Shown here one piece after another: positions 51,383 through 59,768 of a DNA stretch of 64,000 bases (its first letter is position 1; each line of letters begins with the position of its first letter). The notes under the pieces were generated by a model. The model had not been told where the DNA came from. It did no database searches and worked only from the letters and a program-made list of their open reading frames with translations. This DNA is from Pseudomonas sp. 10-1B (GTDB lineage: Bacteria; Pseudomonadota; Gammaproteobacteria; Pseudomonadales; Pseudomonadaceae). The stretch covers positions 1-64,000 of the forward strand of contig NZ_JYKS01000040.1 in NCBI RefSeq assembly GCF_000935045.1. The letters run 5' to 3'. A program made the position numbers and the translations under genes.

Positions 51383-51918
51383 TTCTTGCCTCCTTGTTTC
51401 TCGAGCCAGGCCACGGTGGCTGGCGATGCCTTGGCCAGGGGGACCGACGCCTGGTGCATGCTGCCGTCCCAGCCTTCCAGGGTGATCCAGATCTGCGCGT
51501 CGGGTTTGGTGCGCGGCGGGATCGGCAGGTTGGTGCCCATGCGGTAGGGTGCGCCAAAGAAGATTGTCCCGGCGGCGCGCAGGCTGCGCGGTTTGCCGAT
51601 GCGCAGGTAAACCGCCTTGACATCATTGATGCAGGCCTTGCACAGCGCTGCGTTGAAGGATTTGAAGTGGCCAGCCGGGCCGTCGGCGCGTGGCGCTTCG
51701 TCACGCAGCTCGGCCAGGTCGAGCGTGTAGGGGCCGGCCTGGATATCGCTGATCACGTTGGCCCCCAGGCCAGCGTCACCGCGGAACAGCTTGGCGTCGG
51801 CGAAATATTTGGGCATGAACCCCAGTGGGATGAGAATCAGCAGAATGTTCAGATGGAAACGCCATTTCAACCACCACTGTTTCATCGGGCTGACGGGTAG
51901 GGCTTGGGCCTGGTTCAT
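51379..51918 (-). CDS. fpvH: FpvH-like membrane-anchored protein
   Basis: 179 residues with one N-terminal membrane segment (about 19-37, KWRFHLNILLILIPLGFMPK) and a periplasmic domain holding Cys in ALCKACIND, a C-x2-C pair. Identified as FpvH by its place between fpvG and fpvJ. Overlaps both neighbours by 4 bases. Biochemical role not established. Confidence 0.85.
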   Translation of the reverse strand: MNQAQALPVSPMKQWWLKWRFHLNILLILIPLGFMPKYFADAKLFRGDAGLGANVISDIQAGPYTLDLAELRDEAPRADGPAGHFKSFNAALCKACINDVKAVYLRIGKPRSLRAAGTIFFGAPYRMGTNLPIPPRTKPDAQIWITLEGWDGSMHQASVPLAKASPATVAWLEKQGGKK

Positions 51919-53108
51919 GGCTGGATCTCCGCGGTGGTGTCGCTGCGTGCCGCGCGGGGGGCACGTTCACTGCGTTTGAGGGCGGCGGCGGTGGCCTGGG
52001 CGGTACGCTTGGTCCAGATCAGCAGGCCGCTGAACACCATCAAGGTCAGGATCAGGCCGAAGAAGAACCAGATCAGCTTGATCGGCAGGCCACCGAAGTC
52101 GCCGGTGTGCAAGGGGCGCATGGACTCGGTAACGAACTCCAGGGTGGAGCGGTCGCTGAGCAGGAACTGGCTATCGACCTTGCTGGTGTAGGGGTTGACC
52201 AACGCGGTCTGGAACATCAGCGGATACCAGCCGCGCCCGCCCATGCTGACATGGCTGTACGCGGTGGCAGGCAGCGAGATGAAACTGATCTCCAGGCCCG
52301 GAATGGCCAGGCCGGCAATACGGGCCGCCTCGTCCAGGTCGATGCGCGGCGCGGGGCTGCCATCGGCGGTCTGGGGCACCTGTTCACGCGCGATCACCGG
52401 CACGATCGGCTCGGTGGAGATGCTGATCTTGTTGTCGAACAGGATGGCCTGAATCAGGAACCAGGTTCCGGTGATGGAAATCACCGCGATAAACCAGATC
52501 GACCAGACACCGGCCAGGCGGTGCAGGTCGCCCCAGAAAATACGTGAACCATGGCCGGTGCGCACCGGCTTGAAAAAGCCTTTCCAGAACTTCTTGTAGA
52601 CCACCAGGCCGGTAACCAACGAGGCCAGCATCGGTAGGCCCAGCAGCGAAACCAGGTACCAGCCCCAGCTGAAACCATTGGTGAATGGCACCAGCCACCA
52701 GCCGTGCAGGGCGCGGGTGAAGCCTTCGAAGTTAAAGTCCGGGCTCTTGCCTTGGATTACCCCGGTATAAGGGTTTACGTACAACGTCGGGGAGGTGCCG
52801 TCGGGGAAGGTCACCGAGGCATTGAGTGCGAAATGCGAGCCGTCGGGCTGGCTTAGCGAGCGCACGACCATGTCCGGTTCGGCTTTGTGCAGGGCATCGA
52901 GCACCTGCTGGTAGCTCAGGCGTTCGGCATCACCGTCGGGCTTGCTGGCTCGCACGTCCGGGTTGGCCAGCCAGACGATTTCCTGGCTGACCACGGCGAG
53001 CATGCCGGTGAAGCAGACGATCAGGACGAAGAACCAGATCGGCAGGGCGAGCCAGCTGTGGACCAGGAACCACAGCCTGGATTTGGATTTTTTTGGTGAT
53101 TTGGCCAT
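51915..53108 (-). CDS. fpvG: FpvG-like PepSY-domain inner-membrane iron reductase
   Basis: 397 residues with four membrane segments (about 17-38, 150-172, 200-222, 340-362) and PepSY-type periplasmic parts (LSYQQVLDALHKAEPDMVVRSL). Conserved His in VHSWLALP, LHGWWLVP, LHRLAGVW and PLHTGDFG fit heme or metal ligands of the PepSY_TM family. In P. aeruginosa FpvG reduces ferripyoverdine iron in the periplasm. First gene of the eight-gene fpvGHJKCDEF operon; a Fur-like site lies about 65 bases upstream. Confidence 0.92.
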   Translation of the reverse strand: MAKSPKKSKSRLWFLVHSWLALPIWFFVLIVCFTGMLAVVSQEIVWLANPDVRASKPDGDAERLSYQQVLDALHKAEPDMVVRSLSQPDGSHFALNASVTFPDGTSPTLYVNPYTGVIQGKSPDFNFEGFTRALHGWWLVPFTNGFSWGWYLVSLLGLPMLASLVTGLVVYKKFWKGFFKPVRTGHGSRIFWGDLHRLAGVWSIWFIAVISITGTWFLIQAILFDNKISISTEPIVPVIAREQVPQTADGSPAPRIDLDEAARIAGLAIPGLEISFISLPATAYSHVSMGGRGWYPLMFQTALVNPYTSKVDSQFLLSDRSTLEFVTESMRPLHTGDFGGLPIKLIWFFFGLILTLMVFSGLLIWTKRTAQATAAALKRSERAPRAARSDTTAEIQP

Positions 53109-53171
53109 CTGACTGTCTTCTGAAATGTGTAGTCGAGCTTATGCCCAACCAAGAGGGCTGCATTAATAAGG

Positions 53172-53190
53172 ACGAATGAGAATTCAAAAC
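53172..53190. promoter_or_regulatory. Fur-box candidate before fpvG
   Basis: acgaatgagaattcaaaac keeps the core AATGA-AAT of the Fur consensus (11 of 19 positions). Position fits iron repression of the fpv operon on the minus strand. Confidence 0.5.
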
Positions 53191-53308
53191 CTGCCGATTT
53201 AAATGCAAGCAAATGTTTCAGATGACGCAAGCCGCCGGCGCAAAAAAGCGTCAGGCCGGCCTGGAAAGGCGTAGCAGAGGGGCCAGGCGAGGGGGAATTT
53301 AAGCGGGC

Positions 53309-53335
53309 TAAAGAACTACGAAAGGTGGCCGATAG
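53309..53335 (+). promoter_or_regulatory. FliA (sigma-28) promoter
   Basis: TAAAGAAC (53309-53316), exactly 11 bases, GCCGATAG (53328-53335). The consensus is TAAAGTTT-N11-GCCGATAA; the -10 matches 7 of 8 and the -35 matches the key TAAAG. It lies 44 bases before the start of a FlxA-like gene, a family known to be FliA-dependent in E. coli. Confidence 0.85.
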
Positions 53336-53378
53336 GGGGGGCTACGGCAAGGACCGATTTTTGAAGCAGGGATTCGAC

Positions 53379-53825
53379 ATGAGCGCAATAACAGCAAGCA
53401 ACCTGATGATCAACGGCGTTTCAGCGCAGACCCTTGGCGCGAACCCAACTGCAGAGCGTGAACAGGCAAACCAGGCCGGTGAAGCGCCAGGCCCCTTGCG
53501 CATCAGTAGCGACAGCATGAAGGTTTCAGCGGGTAGCCAGGCGCAATCCACGGACAGTGAAGACAGTGGCGAGTCGCAGGGCGTGACCGCGCTGCGCCAG
53601 CTGATCAAGGATTTGCAGAAGCAACTGGCCGAGGAGCAGAAGCAGTTGGCGGCACTGATGGAGAGCAAAATGGATGAAACTGCCAAGGCGGCTGCTGTGA
53701 GCGCCAAGCAGGCGAGCATTGCCACCATCAACGGGCAGATCCTGGCTGCCACGGCGAAACTGCTGGAGCTGTTGCAGCAAGAGGGCGGCAGCAGTGCGGG
53801 CGGAATGGTCAGTGCCACGGCCTGA
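53379..53825 (+). CDS. FlxA-like protein
   Basis: 148 residues. The disordered first half (Gln/Ser/Ala rich) is followed by a coiled coil (TALRQLIKDLQKQLAEEQKQ, about 70-90; AKQASIATINGQILAATAKL, about 108-127) typical of FlxA-like proteins. Role unknown; expression with late flagellar genes is predicted from the sigma-28 promoter. Monocistronic. Confidence 0.82.
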   Translation: MSAITASNLMINGVSAQTLGANPTAEREQANQAGEAPGPLRISSDSMKVSAGSQAQSTDSEDSGESQGVTALRQLIKDLQKQLAEEQKQLAALMESKMDETAKAAAVSAKQASIATINGQILAATAKLLELLQQEGGSSAGGMVSATA

Positions 53826-53831
53826 CGACCT

Positions 53832-54090
53832 GGGGCTGCCGTGCAGCCCATCGCCGGCAAGCCCCACATGGCTTGCGGCTAGTGCTGTCATTGTGGGAGC
53901 GGCCTTGTGTCGCGAAAGGGCCGCAAAGCGGCCCCAGCAATCTGTGCACCTGCGCTGAAACCCTGGGGCTGCTCCGCAGCCCTTTCGCGACACAAGGCCG
54001 CTCCCACATGGACCGCATCAGCCTCAAGGCCTGTGCAGTGTCTGTGTGTGGCTTGCCGGCGATAGGCCGGTGCAGGCCCTACTATATCTG
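53832..54090. repeat. REP cluster with large inverted repeat
   Basis: tgtgggagcggccttgtgtc...gcgaaagggc at about 53891-53930 is repeated in inverse at about 53970-54010, so a very long cruciform could form. Smaller ggccgcaaagcggccc and ggctgctccgcagcc hairpins are inside. No gene in 53826-54097. Confidence 0.88.
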
Positions 54091-54097
54091 GCTCAGA

Positions 54098-55036
54098 TCA
54101 CTCGGACGCCAGCCGCCCCTTGTTCTGCCGGTCTGCCTTGTATTGCATGGCCACTGCCGGTGCCGGCTTGGCTGCGCCGGTTTCCAGCCACTGGCGCATG
54201 CGGCTGGCATCGGCGAAGTGGGTGTACTTGCCGAAGGCATCGAGGATGACCATGGCCACCGGGCGGTTGTCCATGCGGGTCAGCAGCACCAGGCAATGCC
54301 CGGCTTCGTTGGTGAAGCCAGTCTTGGTCAGCTTGATGTCCCAGTTGCTCTTGTTCACCAGGTGGTCGGTGTTACGGAAGCCCAGGGTGTAGTTGGGCTT
54401 GCGGAAGGCCACGGTCTTCTCGCGGGTGGTCGACAGCTCGCTCAGCATCGGGTACTTGCGTGAGGCCAGCAACAGCTTGGCCAGGTCGCGAGCAGTGGAC
54501 ACGTTCTGCGTCGACAGGCCGGTCGGCTCGACGTAGCGGGTGTGTGCCATGCCCAGGCTGCGGGCCTTGGCATTCATCGCCTTGATGAACGCCGGGTAGC
54601 CGCCGGGGTAGTGGTTGGCCAGGGTGTTGGCCGCACGGTTTTCCGACGACATCAGGGTAATCAGCAAGGTTTCCCGGCGGTCGAGCTGGCTGCCCAGGCG
54701 TACCCGTGAATACACACCTTTCATTTCCGGGTTGTTGGCAATGGTCATGGTGAGCATTTCATCCATGGGCAGCTTGGCATCCAGCACCACCATCGCCGTC
54801 ATCAGTTTGGTCACCGAGGCGATGGGCACCACGCGGTCGGCGTGGCTCGAATACAGTTCCTGGTTGGTGTTCAGGTCGATCAGCAGGGCGCTGCCTGAGG
54901 CAAGATGCAGCTTGGACGGGTCGCGTTGAACCTGGGCTGGGGGTTGTGCAGCAGCGGTCGACGGAAGGGTCGCGGTACCTGTGAGCAACAGCAGCAGGCT
55001 GAGGATGGACAGGGATGTTTTCACGTTGAGGCTCAC
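54098..55036 (-). CDS. pbpG: D-alanyl-D-alanine endopeptidase PbpG (PBP7)
   Basis: 312 residues with a signal peptide. All three motifs of the S11 family are present: SVTK (Ser74-Lys77), SEN (131-133) and KTG (238-240). Cleaves cross-links of peptidoglycan in the periplasm. The frame starts at GTG 55036; GTG 55024 is an alternative. No strong ribosome site supports either. Confidence 0.92.
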   Translation of the reverse strand: MSLNVKTSLSILSLLLLLTGTATLPSTAAAQPPAQVQRDPSKLHLASGSALLIDLNTNQELYSSHADRVVPIASVTKLMTAMVVLDAKLPMDEMLTMTIANNPEMKGVYSRVRLGSQLDRRETLLITLMSSENRAANTLANHYPGGYPAFIKAMNAKARSLGMAHTRYVEPTGLSTQNVSTARDLAKLLLASRKYPMLSELSTTREKTVAFRKPNYTLGFRNTDHLVNKSNWDIKLTKTGFTNEAGHCLVLLTRMDNRPVAMVILDAFGKYTHFADASRMRQWLETGAAKPAPAVAMQYKADRQNKGRLASE

Positions 55037-55202
55037 TAAAAGTTGGTATGTCGTTGGCTGTGCAAGGGTTTTCCGCCTAGAAACCGCTGCATTCTGGAGT
55101 ATGGTCGAAGCGCTGTCGATTGCTCGATGAGCTGACCTGTCGAAATGAAAAAAGCTTCATGCTGGAACGGTTCTGCTGGCTCCGTCCGTCGGCTCGCACA
55201 GC

Positions 55203-55230
55203 AAAAAAAGACCCGCCAAATTGGCGGGCC
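55203..55230 (-). terminator. Rho-independent terminator of the 60-residue gene
   Basis: On the minus strand ggcccgcc-aattt-ggcgggtc is followed by seven T. It separates the 60-residue gene from pbpG. Confidence 0.88.
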
Positions 55231-55266
55231 ATAAGGGCGTAGGGAGCAACGCACAACAAATACGGG

Positions 55267-55449
55267 TCAGGCGACCAAGGTGCCTGGTTGCAGCTGTTCG
55301 ACCAGGGCCTGGGCTGAGGCGAGGGTCGGCATCGGGCCGCTTACGGCCTCGCCGTTGCGCACCAGGTACCAGCACGCCAGCAGGCCCTGCTCACGCAATG
55401 CTGCAGGGACGGCGCTGCCGACAACGGACATGATCTGGATAGTGGCCAT
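55267..55449 (-). CDS. Small conserved protein, 60 residues
   Basis: ATG 55449 has a near-perfect AGGAGG seven bases upstream. The product (MATIQIMSVVGSAVPAALRE...VRNGEAVSGPMPTLASAQ) is neutral and soluble and ends ahead of its own terminator. No family recognised; the strong translation signal and terminator make it real. Confidence 0.78.
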   Translation of the reverse strand: MATIQIMSVVGSAVPAALREQGLLACWYLVRNGEAVSGPMPTLASAQALVEQLQPGTLVA

Positions 55450-55707
55450 GAGGACCTCCTGTGAAACATGGCTCTACCATACGCAGCAGCCGGGGCGGTT
55501 TGAAATCAACTTCCTCGATAGTGGTCATTAGTTCTATCAACCGTTACCAGCGCGGCGGGCCATAACGCCCCAAGCTCGGGGCCTCGATACTATGACTCCA
55601 GTCTCCGTCAGCTGAGCGCAGGGGAACGGTAAAGGTTGTGTAAGGGACGACCAGCGGTTGCTCTGTTACGCTGCACAAACGTTTCAGTCATGACACAGGA
55701 GCAGGTT

Positions 55708-56529
55708 ATGTCGACAACTCCCAGCAGAGATACCGTGCTGTGCATCTCTTTAGCCGGGCGCCCTGGCACCTTCGGCGTGCGTTTTCACAATCACCTCTAC
55801 CAGCAACTGGGCCTGGACTTCTACTACAAGGCCATGCGTACCGATGACCTGCCGGCGGCGGTGGCAGGGATCCGCGCCTTGGGTATCCGCGGCTGCGGGG
55901 TGTCGATGCCCTACAAGGAAGCGTGCATGGCCCTGGTCGACGAAATCGACCCGTCCGCCGCGGCCATCGAAGCGGTCAATACCCTGGTCAATAGCAATGG
56001 CCACCTGAAGGCCTACAACACCGATTACCTGGCCGTGCGCCAGTTGCTGGTGCAGCACCAGGTCGACCCCTGTACCGCCTTTGCCCTGCGTGGCAGTGGT
56101 GGCATGGCCAAGGCCGTGGCCAGTGCCTTGCGCGATGCCGGGTTCGCCGAAGGCATCATCGTGGCGCGTAACGAGCAGGCCGGGCGGCAGCTGGCGGATG
56201 TCTGTGGCTATCGCTGGGTGCCCGAACTGGGCGACGTGTGTCCGCCAATGCTGGTGAACGTGACGCCGATTGGTATGGCGGGCGGGCCGCAGGCCGAGGA
56301 ATTGGCGTTTGGCGAAAACGCCATTGCTGCGGCGGCGCGGGTATTCGACGTGGTGGCGATGCCGGCGCGCACGCCGTTGATCCGGCGGGCGGAGGCGTTG
56401 GGCAAGCCGGTGATCACCGGGCTGGAGGTGATTGCGCTGCAGGCGCTGGAGCAGTTCGTGCTGTACACCGGGGTGCGGCCGACGCGGGCCCAGGTGGACG
56501 CGGCGGTGGCTTACGCCCGGGATGCCTGA
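55708..56529 (+). CDS. Shikimate 5-dehydrogenase paralogue (AroE/SdhL-like)
   Basis: 273 residues from ATG 55708 (CAGGAGCAGG upstream). Substrate loop PGTFGVRFHNHLYQQLGLDF and GCGVSMPYKEACM (catalytic Lys in M-P-Y-K-E), AVNTLVNSNGHLKAYNTDY with the Asp, and ALRGSGGMAKAVASALRDAG as NAD(P) loop are intact. The loop has G-S-G-G-M-A rather than the AroE G-A-G-G-A, and the start is S-L-A-G-R-P rather than the usual IG-P-I-x-H-S, so it is a specialised member, perhaps quinate- or aminoshikimate-like. Confidence 0.85.
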   Translation: MSTTPSRDTVLCISLAGRPGTFGVRFHNHLYQQLGLDFYYKAMRTDDLPAAVAGIRALGIRGCGVSMPYKEACMALVDEIDPSAAAIEAVNTLVNSNGHLKAYNTDYLAVRQLLVQHQVDPCTAFALRGSGGMAKAVASALRDAGFAEGIIVARNEQAGRQLADVCGYRWVPELGDVCPPMLVNVTPIGMAGGPQAEELAFGENAIAAAARVFDVVAMPARTPLIRRAEALGKPVITGLEVIALQALEQFVLYTGVRPTRAQVDAAVAYARDA

Positions 56530-56534
56530 TGCCC

Positions 56535-56584
56535 CTGTGCCGGCCTCTTCGAGGCGTCGAACCGCCGCGAAGAGGCCGGCACAG
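56535..56584. repeat. REP-type hairpin
   Basis: ctgtgccggcctcttcg and cgaagaggccggcacag form a near-perfect stem between convergent genes. Confidence 0.9.
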
Positions 56585-56596
56585 GCCATGACAAGA

Positions 56597-56839
56597 TCAG
56601 AACACCTTGTGCCCTTCATCCAACTGCTGGTCAACCAGCGCCCGGCCATGGGCCAGCGACACATGCTGCGCATTCTCAAGGTCGGAGAAGAACTTCATCG
56701 GCATCGAAATGCGCTTGCTGGTGTGCCCTTCGGGATCGGTGATCCGGCACCCGGCGGCATAGGGCAGGGGGGAATCGGGATGGGGCATCACGCTGGCGGT
56801 GATGGTGTACTCGCGGTATTCACAGTGAAGAGATTGCAT
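56597..56839 (-). CDS. Conserved hypothetical protein, 80 residues
   Basis: ATG 56839 has AAGGA five bases upstream. Sequence MQSLHCEYREYTITASVMPH...YAAGCRITDPEGH is a small beta-rich domain without signal peptide; similar short proteins are common in Pseudomonas. Function unknown. Confidence 0.72.
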   Translation of the reverse strand: MQSLHCEYREYTITASVMPHPDSPLPYAAGCRITDPEGHTSKRISMPMKFFSDLENAQHVSLAHGRALVDQQLDEGHKVF

Positions 56840-56936
56840 CGTCCTTACCTCGCTGTGGCATGTGAAACAGTTACTTTCATATACCACAGCAAGGGGCCGG
56901 GAGTTCCCGGCCCGACGAGCGAACAGCGATCGATGC

Positions 56937-57464
56937 CTAGCCTTCGAGCTCGGCTGGCTGGATCACTTCGACCCAGTAGCCGTCCGGGTCCTTGATGAAG
57001 GCCAGGTGGTTCATGCGCCCGTCCTGCAGGCGTTTCTGGAACGGCACGTTCAGCTCCTCGAAGCGTGCGCAGGCTGCGCGTACGTCGGGCACCGAAATGC
57101 AGATGTGGCCAAAACCGCGCGGGTCGGTGTTGCTGTTGTGGTAGGCGAACTCGGCATCGTTTTCGGTGCCATGGTTGTGGGTCAGCTCCAGCACGCCGGG
57201 GATCGACTTCATCCAGCGGTGGCGTTCGGCGTCATCGGCGGGGATCTGCGCGGGGTCGACCAGGGCCAGGAAGTACAGGCTGAAGGCGGCTTCCGGGAAG
57301 TCGCGCTTGTCCACCAGGCGGAAGCCCAGCACGCGGGTGTAGAAGTCCAGGGACTTCTCGATGTCCTTGACCCGCAGCATGGTATGGTTGAAGACGAACT
57401 GAGCGGTGGCGGCATCGGGCTGGGCGGTGACGCCAGGCAGGGTTTGCAGATCGTGCAGGCTCAT
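56937..57464 (-). CDS. gloA: Lactoylglutathione lyase (glyoxalase I)
   Basis: 175 residues from ATG 57464 (AGGAG six bases upstream). FNHTMLRVKDIEKSLDFYTRVLGF carries the first metal His/Gln region; LELTHNHGTEND carries Glu and the glutathione contacts; FGHICISVPDV and YWVEVIQP supply the other metal ligands (His and Glu). Length and the N-terminal extension match the zinc-dependent P. putida/human type rather than the short E. coli type. Detoxifies methylglyoxal. Confidence 0.93.
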   Translation of the reverse strand: MSLHDLQTLPGVTAQPDAATAQFVFNHTMLRVKDIEKSLDFYTRVLGFRLVDKRDFPEAAFSLYFLALVDPAQIPADDAERHRWMKSIPGVLELTHNHGTENDAEFAYHNSNTDPRGFGHICISVPDVRAACARFEELNVPFQKRLQDGRMNHLAFIKDPDGYWVEVIQPAELEG

Positions 57465-57553
57465 GGGAACTCCTGAGACAGGGCCAGGCGCGAGGCGCCG
57501 GCAAAACAGACAGGCTGGCCATGATACGGGAGTGCGCCGATTGCGCAAATGAA

Positions 57554-57608
57554 AGCGCCCTGCACAAGGCAGGGCGCTGGAATTAGAGGCCCGCATGTGC
57601 GGGCGCGT
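57554..57608 (-). terminator. Two hairpins behind turB
   Basis: agcgccctgc/gcagggcgct (57554-57578, T-rich on the minus strand side) and gcccgca/tgcgggc (about 57589-57605). The first has the shape of a terminator for the MvaT-family gene. Confidence 0.72.
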
Positions 57609-57689
57609 GATGGGGTCGCTAGTCCTTTAGCTGTCTCGATACTGAGCCAACCCTTGTGAAAAAAGTGTGAAGTGTGTGTAGACGTTTCA

Positions 57690-58049
57690 TCAGTTTACCC
57701 AACTTTCCACGGTGGCGGCCCCGTATTCTTCCTTCCAGGCCTTGAGCCCGCGGTGGTTGCCGCCCTTGGTCTCGATGCGCTCGCCGGTATGCGGGTTCTG
57801 GTAAACCTTTACCACGCGCGGGCGGCGTTGTTGCTTGGGCGCGGCGCTGGCAACCCGAGTCGCGGCTTTCGGGTCGAGAATGGCGATGATATCGCGCAGG
57901 CTCTTGTCATAGCTTTTCATCAGGCCGACTAGTTTCTGCTCGAATTCGATTTCGCGTTTGAGGCCGGCATCCTTTTTCAACGCTTCCAGTTGCGCCATCT
58001 GTTCCTGGAGCGCTTTTTCGGCAGCACGAAACTCTGCAAGTCTGGACAC
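57690..58049 (-). CDS. turB: MvaT/TurB-family H-NS-like nucleoid protein
   Basis: 119 residues from GTG 58049 (AGGAG nine bases upstream); upstream in-frame codons do not match the family start. N-terminal oligomerisation coiled coil (RLAEFRAAEKALQEQMAQLEALKK; 1-60) and a C-terminal DNA-binding domain with the MvaT AT-pincer motif KVYQNPHTGERIETKGGNHRGLKAWKEE (quoted in part: NPHTGE, TKGGNHRGLK). Silences AT-rich, horizontally acquired DNA. Closest to TurB by memory of its neighbours in P. putida (glyoxalase I and shikimate dehydrogenase). Confidence 0.92.
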   Translation of the reverse strand: MSRLAEFRAAEKALQEQMAQLEALKKDAGLKREIEFEQKLVGLMKSYDKSLRDIIAILDPKAATRVASAAPKQQRRPRVVKVYQNPHTGERIETKGGNHRGLKAWKEEYGAATVESWVN

Positions 58050-58399
58050 TGTAATCACTCCTGTACGTCGGTCGTGGCAGGGCGTGACGAACATTGAAGA
58101 AGAATAAAACGCCGGCCACGCGGTGGGATTTCGCTGTTCGCTGATATCGAGTGTAGTCATTCATGGGTACTGGGTAAACTGCAAACTTTTTTGTAAGTAA
58201 TTCGGGAACTTTCCTAGTTTTGCGCGAGGTACTTCGCGATTTTTTTGCGATTGCCTTTCTGCGCACCTAGACCATGGTCCAATGGCCCGTGCCAGAGCTG
58301 TTGCGCGATCATCGTCAGATGATGGCCGACTACTCTTCGGCCCCGCCGCAGTACCGTGGCCAGTACGCGCCACAGGTTGTTCACTCGCCTTGATTCTGG
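58050..58399. other. Promoter region between turB and OprD porin
   Basis: 350 bases between divergent genes. An AT-rich core at about 58185-58260 (ttttttgtaagtaatt; gatttttttgcg) probably holds the turB promoter and may bind H-NS-type proteins itself. No further gene is credible. Confidence 0.55.
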
Positions 58400-59701
58400 A
58401 TGTTTCCTCGCATGTTTGCCCCTTTCCCCCTCGCCCCCGGGCGTCGTGTTGCCGGCCTATTCCTGTTGTGTGCCGGCGTCAATGCCCAGGCTGCCGGTTT
58501 TCTTCAAGACAGCAGTGCCAAGGTCGAAGCGCGCAATGTCTATTTCAACCGGGATTTTCGTGACGGCCACAGCAGTTCCAGCCAGGGTGCATCCAAGCGC
58601 GAAGAATGGGCACAAGGCTTCATCCTCAATGTGCAGTCGGGTTATACGCAAGGGCCGCTAGGTTTTGGCGTGGATGCGCTGGGCATGTTCGGCTTCAAGC
58701 TCGACTCAAGTCCGGCGGACAGTAACAGCGGCCTGCTGCCGTCTTCCGGCCACGACCCGCGGCACTCGGCCGACCAGTACGCGAAGCTGGGCCTGGCGGC
58801 TAAGGTCAAGCTAGGCAATACCGTGCTCAAGTACGGTTCGATGATGCCGGATGTGCCGCTGCTCAAGTACAACGATGGCCGCCTGCTGCCGACCATGTTC
58901 CATGGCGCCATGCTTACCTCGGAAGAACTGCGCGACCTGAAGTTCACCCTGGCGCGCCTGGACAAGTACACCGCACGCGATTCCACCGACCGCCAGGACA
59001 TTCGCGTGCACTGCAAGAACAAGCGCTATGCCTGTGATATCGAGGCCGACCACTTCGACCTGGCCGGTGTCGATTACCGTTTCAACGAGCGGTTCAGCGC
59101 CCAATACCAAGTGGCCAAGCTGGAGAACATCTACCGCCAGCACTTCCTCGGCCTGGTGGCCAGCCAGCCGTTGGCGGTGGGCAGCCTGTCGGCTGACCTG
59201 CGCCTGATCAAGAGCGATGACATCGGCAATGCCCGCGCCGGCGCAATCGACCACCGAGCCTTCAGCGGCATGCTCGGTTACAGCCTGGGTGGCCACAAGC
59301 TCAGTGCCGGCTGGCAGCGCATGTATGGCGACAGTGCCATGCCGTATCTGGATGGCAGCAACCCGTACCTGGTCAACTATGCCCAGGTCAACGACTTCGC
59401 CGCCGCCCAGGAGCGCTCCTGGCAAGTGCGCTATGACTATGACTTCAAGGCACTGGGTGTGCCTGGCTTGACCTTCTTCACCCGTTATATCAACGGTGAC
59501 AATATCAAGGTGCCGGGCAGCACGGCCGAAGGCAAGGAATGGGAACGCGACACCGAGTTCAAGTACCAGGTGCAAAGTGGCACTTTCAAGGACGTCAGCG
59601 TGCGCCTGCGTAATTCCACTTATCGCAGCAACTATGAAAAATGGGCGCGTGACATGGACGAGACGCGGGTCATTGTCAGCTACAACTTCTCGGTCTTCTA
59701 G
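58400..59701 (+). CDS. OprD-family porin next to cobF
   Basis: 433 residues (ATG 58400; ATG 58412 is possible). Signal peptide (...VAGLFLLCAGVNAQA|A). Body typical of OprD/Occ porins: ARNVYFNRDFRD, EEWAQGFILNVQSGYTQGPLGFGVD, KLGNTVLKYGSMMPD, LARLDKYTARDS, terminal Phe (SYNFSVF). It has two cysteines in an outer loop (HCKNKRYACD), probably a disulfide. A long hairpin follows, so it may be transcribed apart from cobF. Confidence 0.92.
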   Translation: MFPRMFAPFPLAPGRRVAGLFLLCAGVNAQAAGFLQDSSAKVEARNVYFNRDFRDGHSSSSQGASKREEWAQGFILNVQSGYTQGPLGFGVDALGMFGFKLDSSPADSNSGLLPSSGHDPRHSADQYAKLGLAAKVKLGNTVLKYGSMMPDVPLLKYNDGRLLPTMFHGAMLTSEELRDLKFTLARLDKYTARDSTDRQDIRVHCKNKRYACDIEADHFDLAGVDYRFNERFSAQYQVAKLENIYRQHFLGLVASQPLAVGSLSADLRLIKSDDIGNARAGAIDHRAFSGMLGYSLGGHKLSAGWQRMYGDSAMPYLDGSNPYLVNYAQVNDFAAAQERSWQVRYDYDFKALGVPGLTFFTRYINGDNIKVPGSTAEGKEWERDTEFKYQVQSGTFKDVSVRLRNSTYRSNYEKWARDMDETRVIVSYNFSVF

Positions 59702-59708
59702 GCGCTCA

Positions 59709-59759
59709 CTTTGCCAAAAACCGGCAGCCGCCTGACAATGGCTGCTGGTTTCGGCAAAG
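59709..59759 (+). terminator. Long hairpin between porin and cobF
   Basis: ctttgcc-aaaaaccggcagcc and ggctgctggtttc-ggcaaag pair over more than 18 bases around a 10-base loop. It ends 9 bases before the cobF start and could end porin transcription or act as an mRNA stabiliser. Confidence 0.75.
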
Positions 59760-59768
59760 GGCAGGGCA

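Noticed and set aside
53190..53220. PvdS promoter before fpvG (TAAAT then CGT on the minus strand)
   Set aside because: The spacer is about 22 bases instead of 16; a Fur site is the better explanation.
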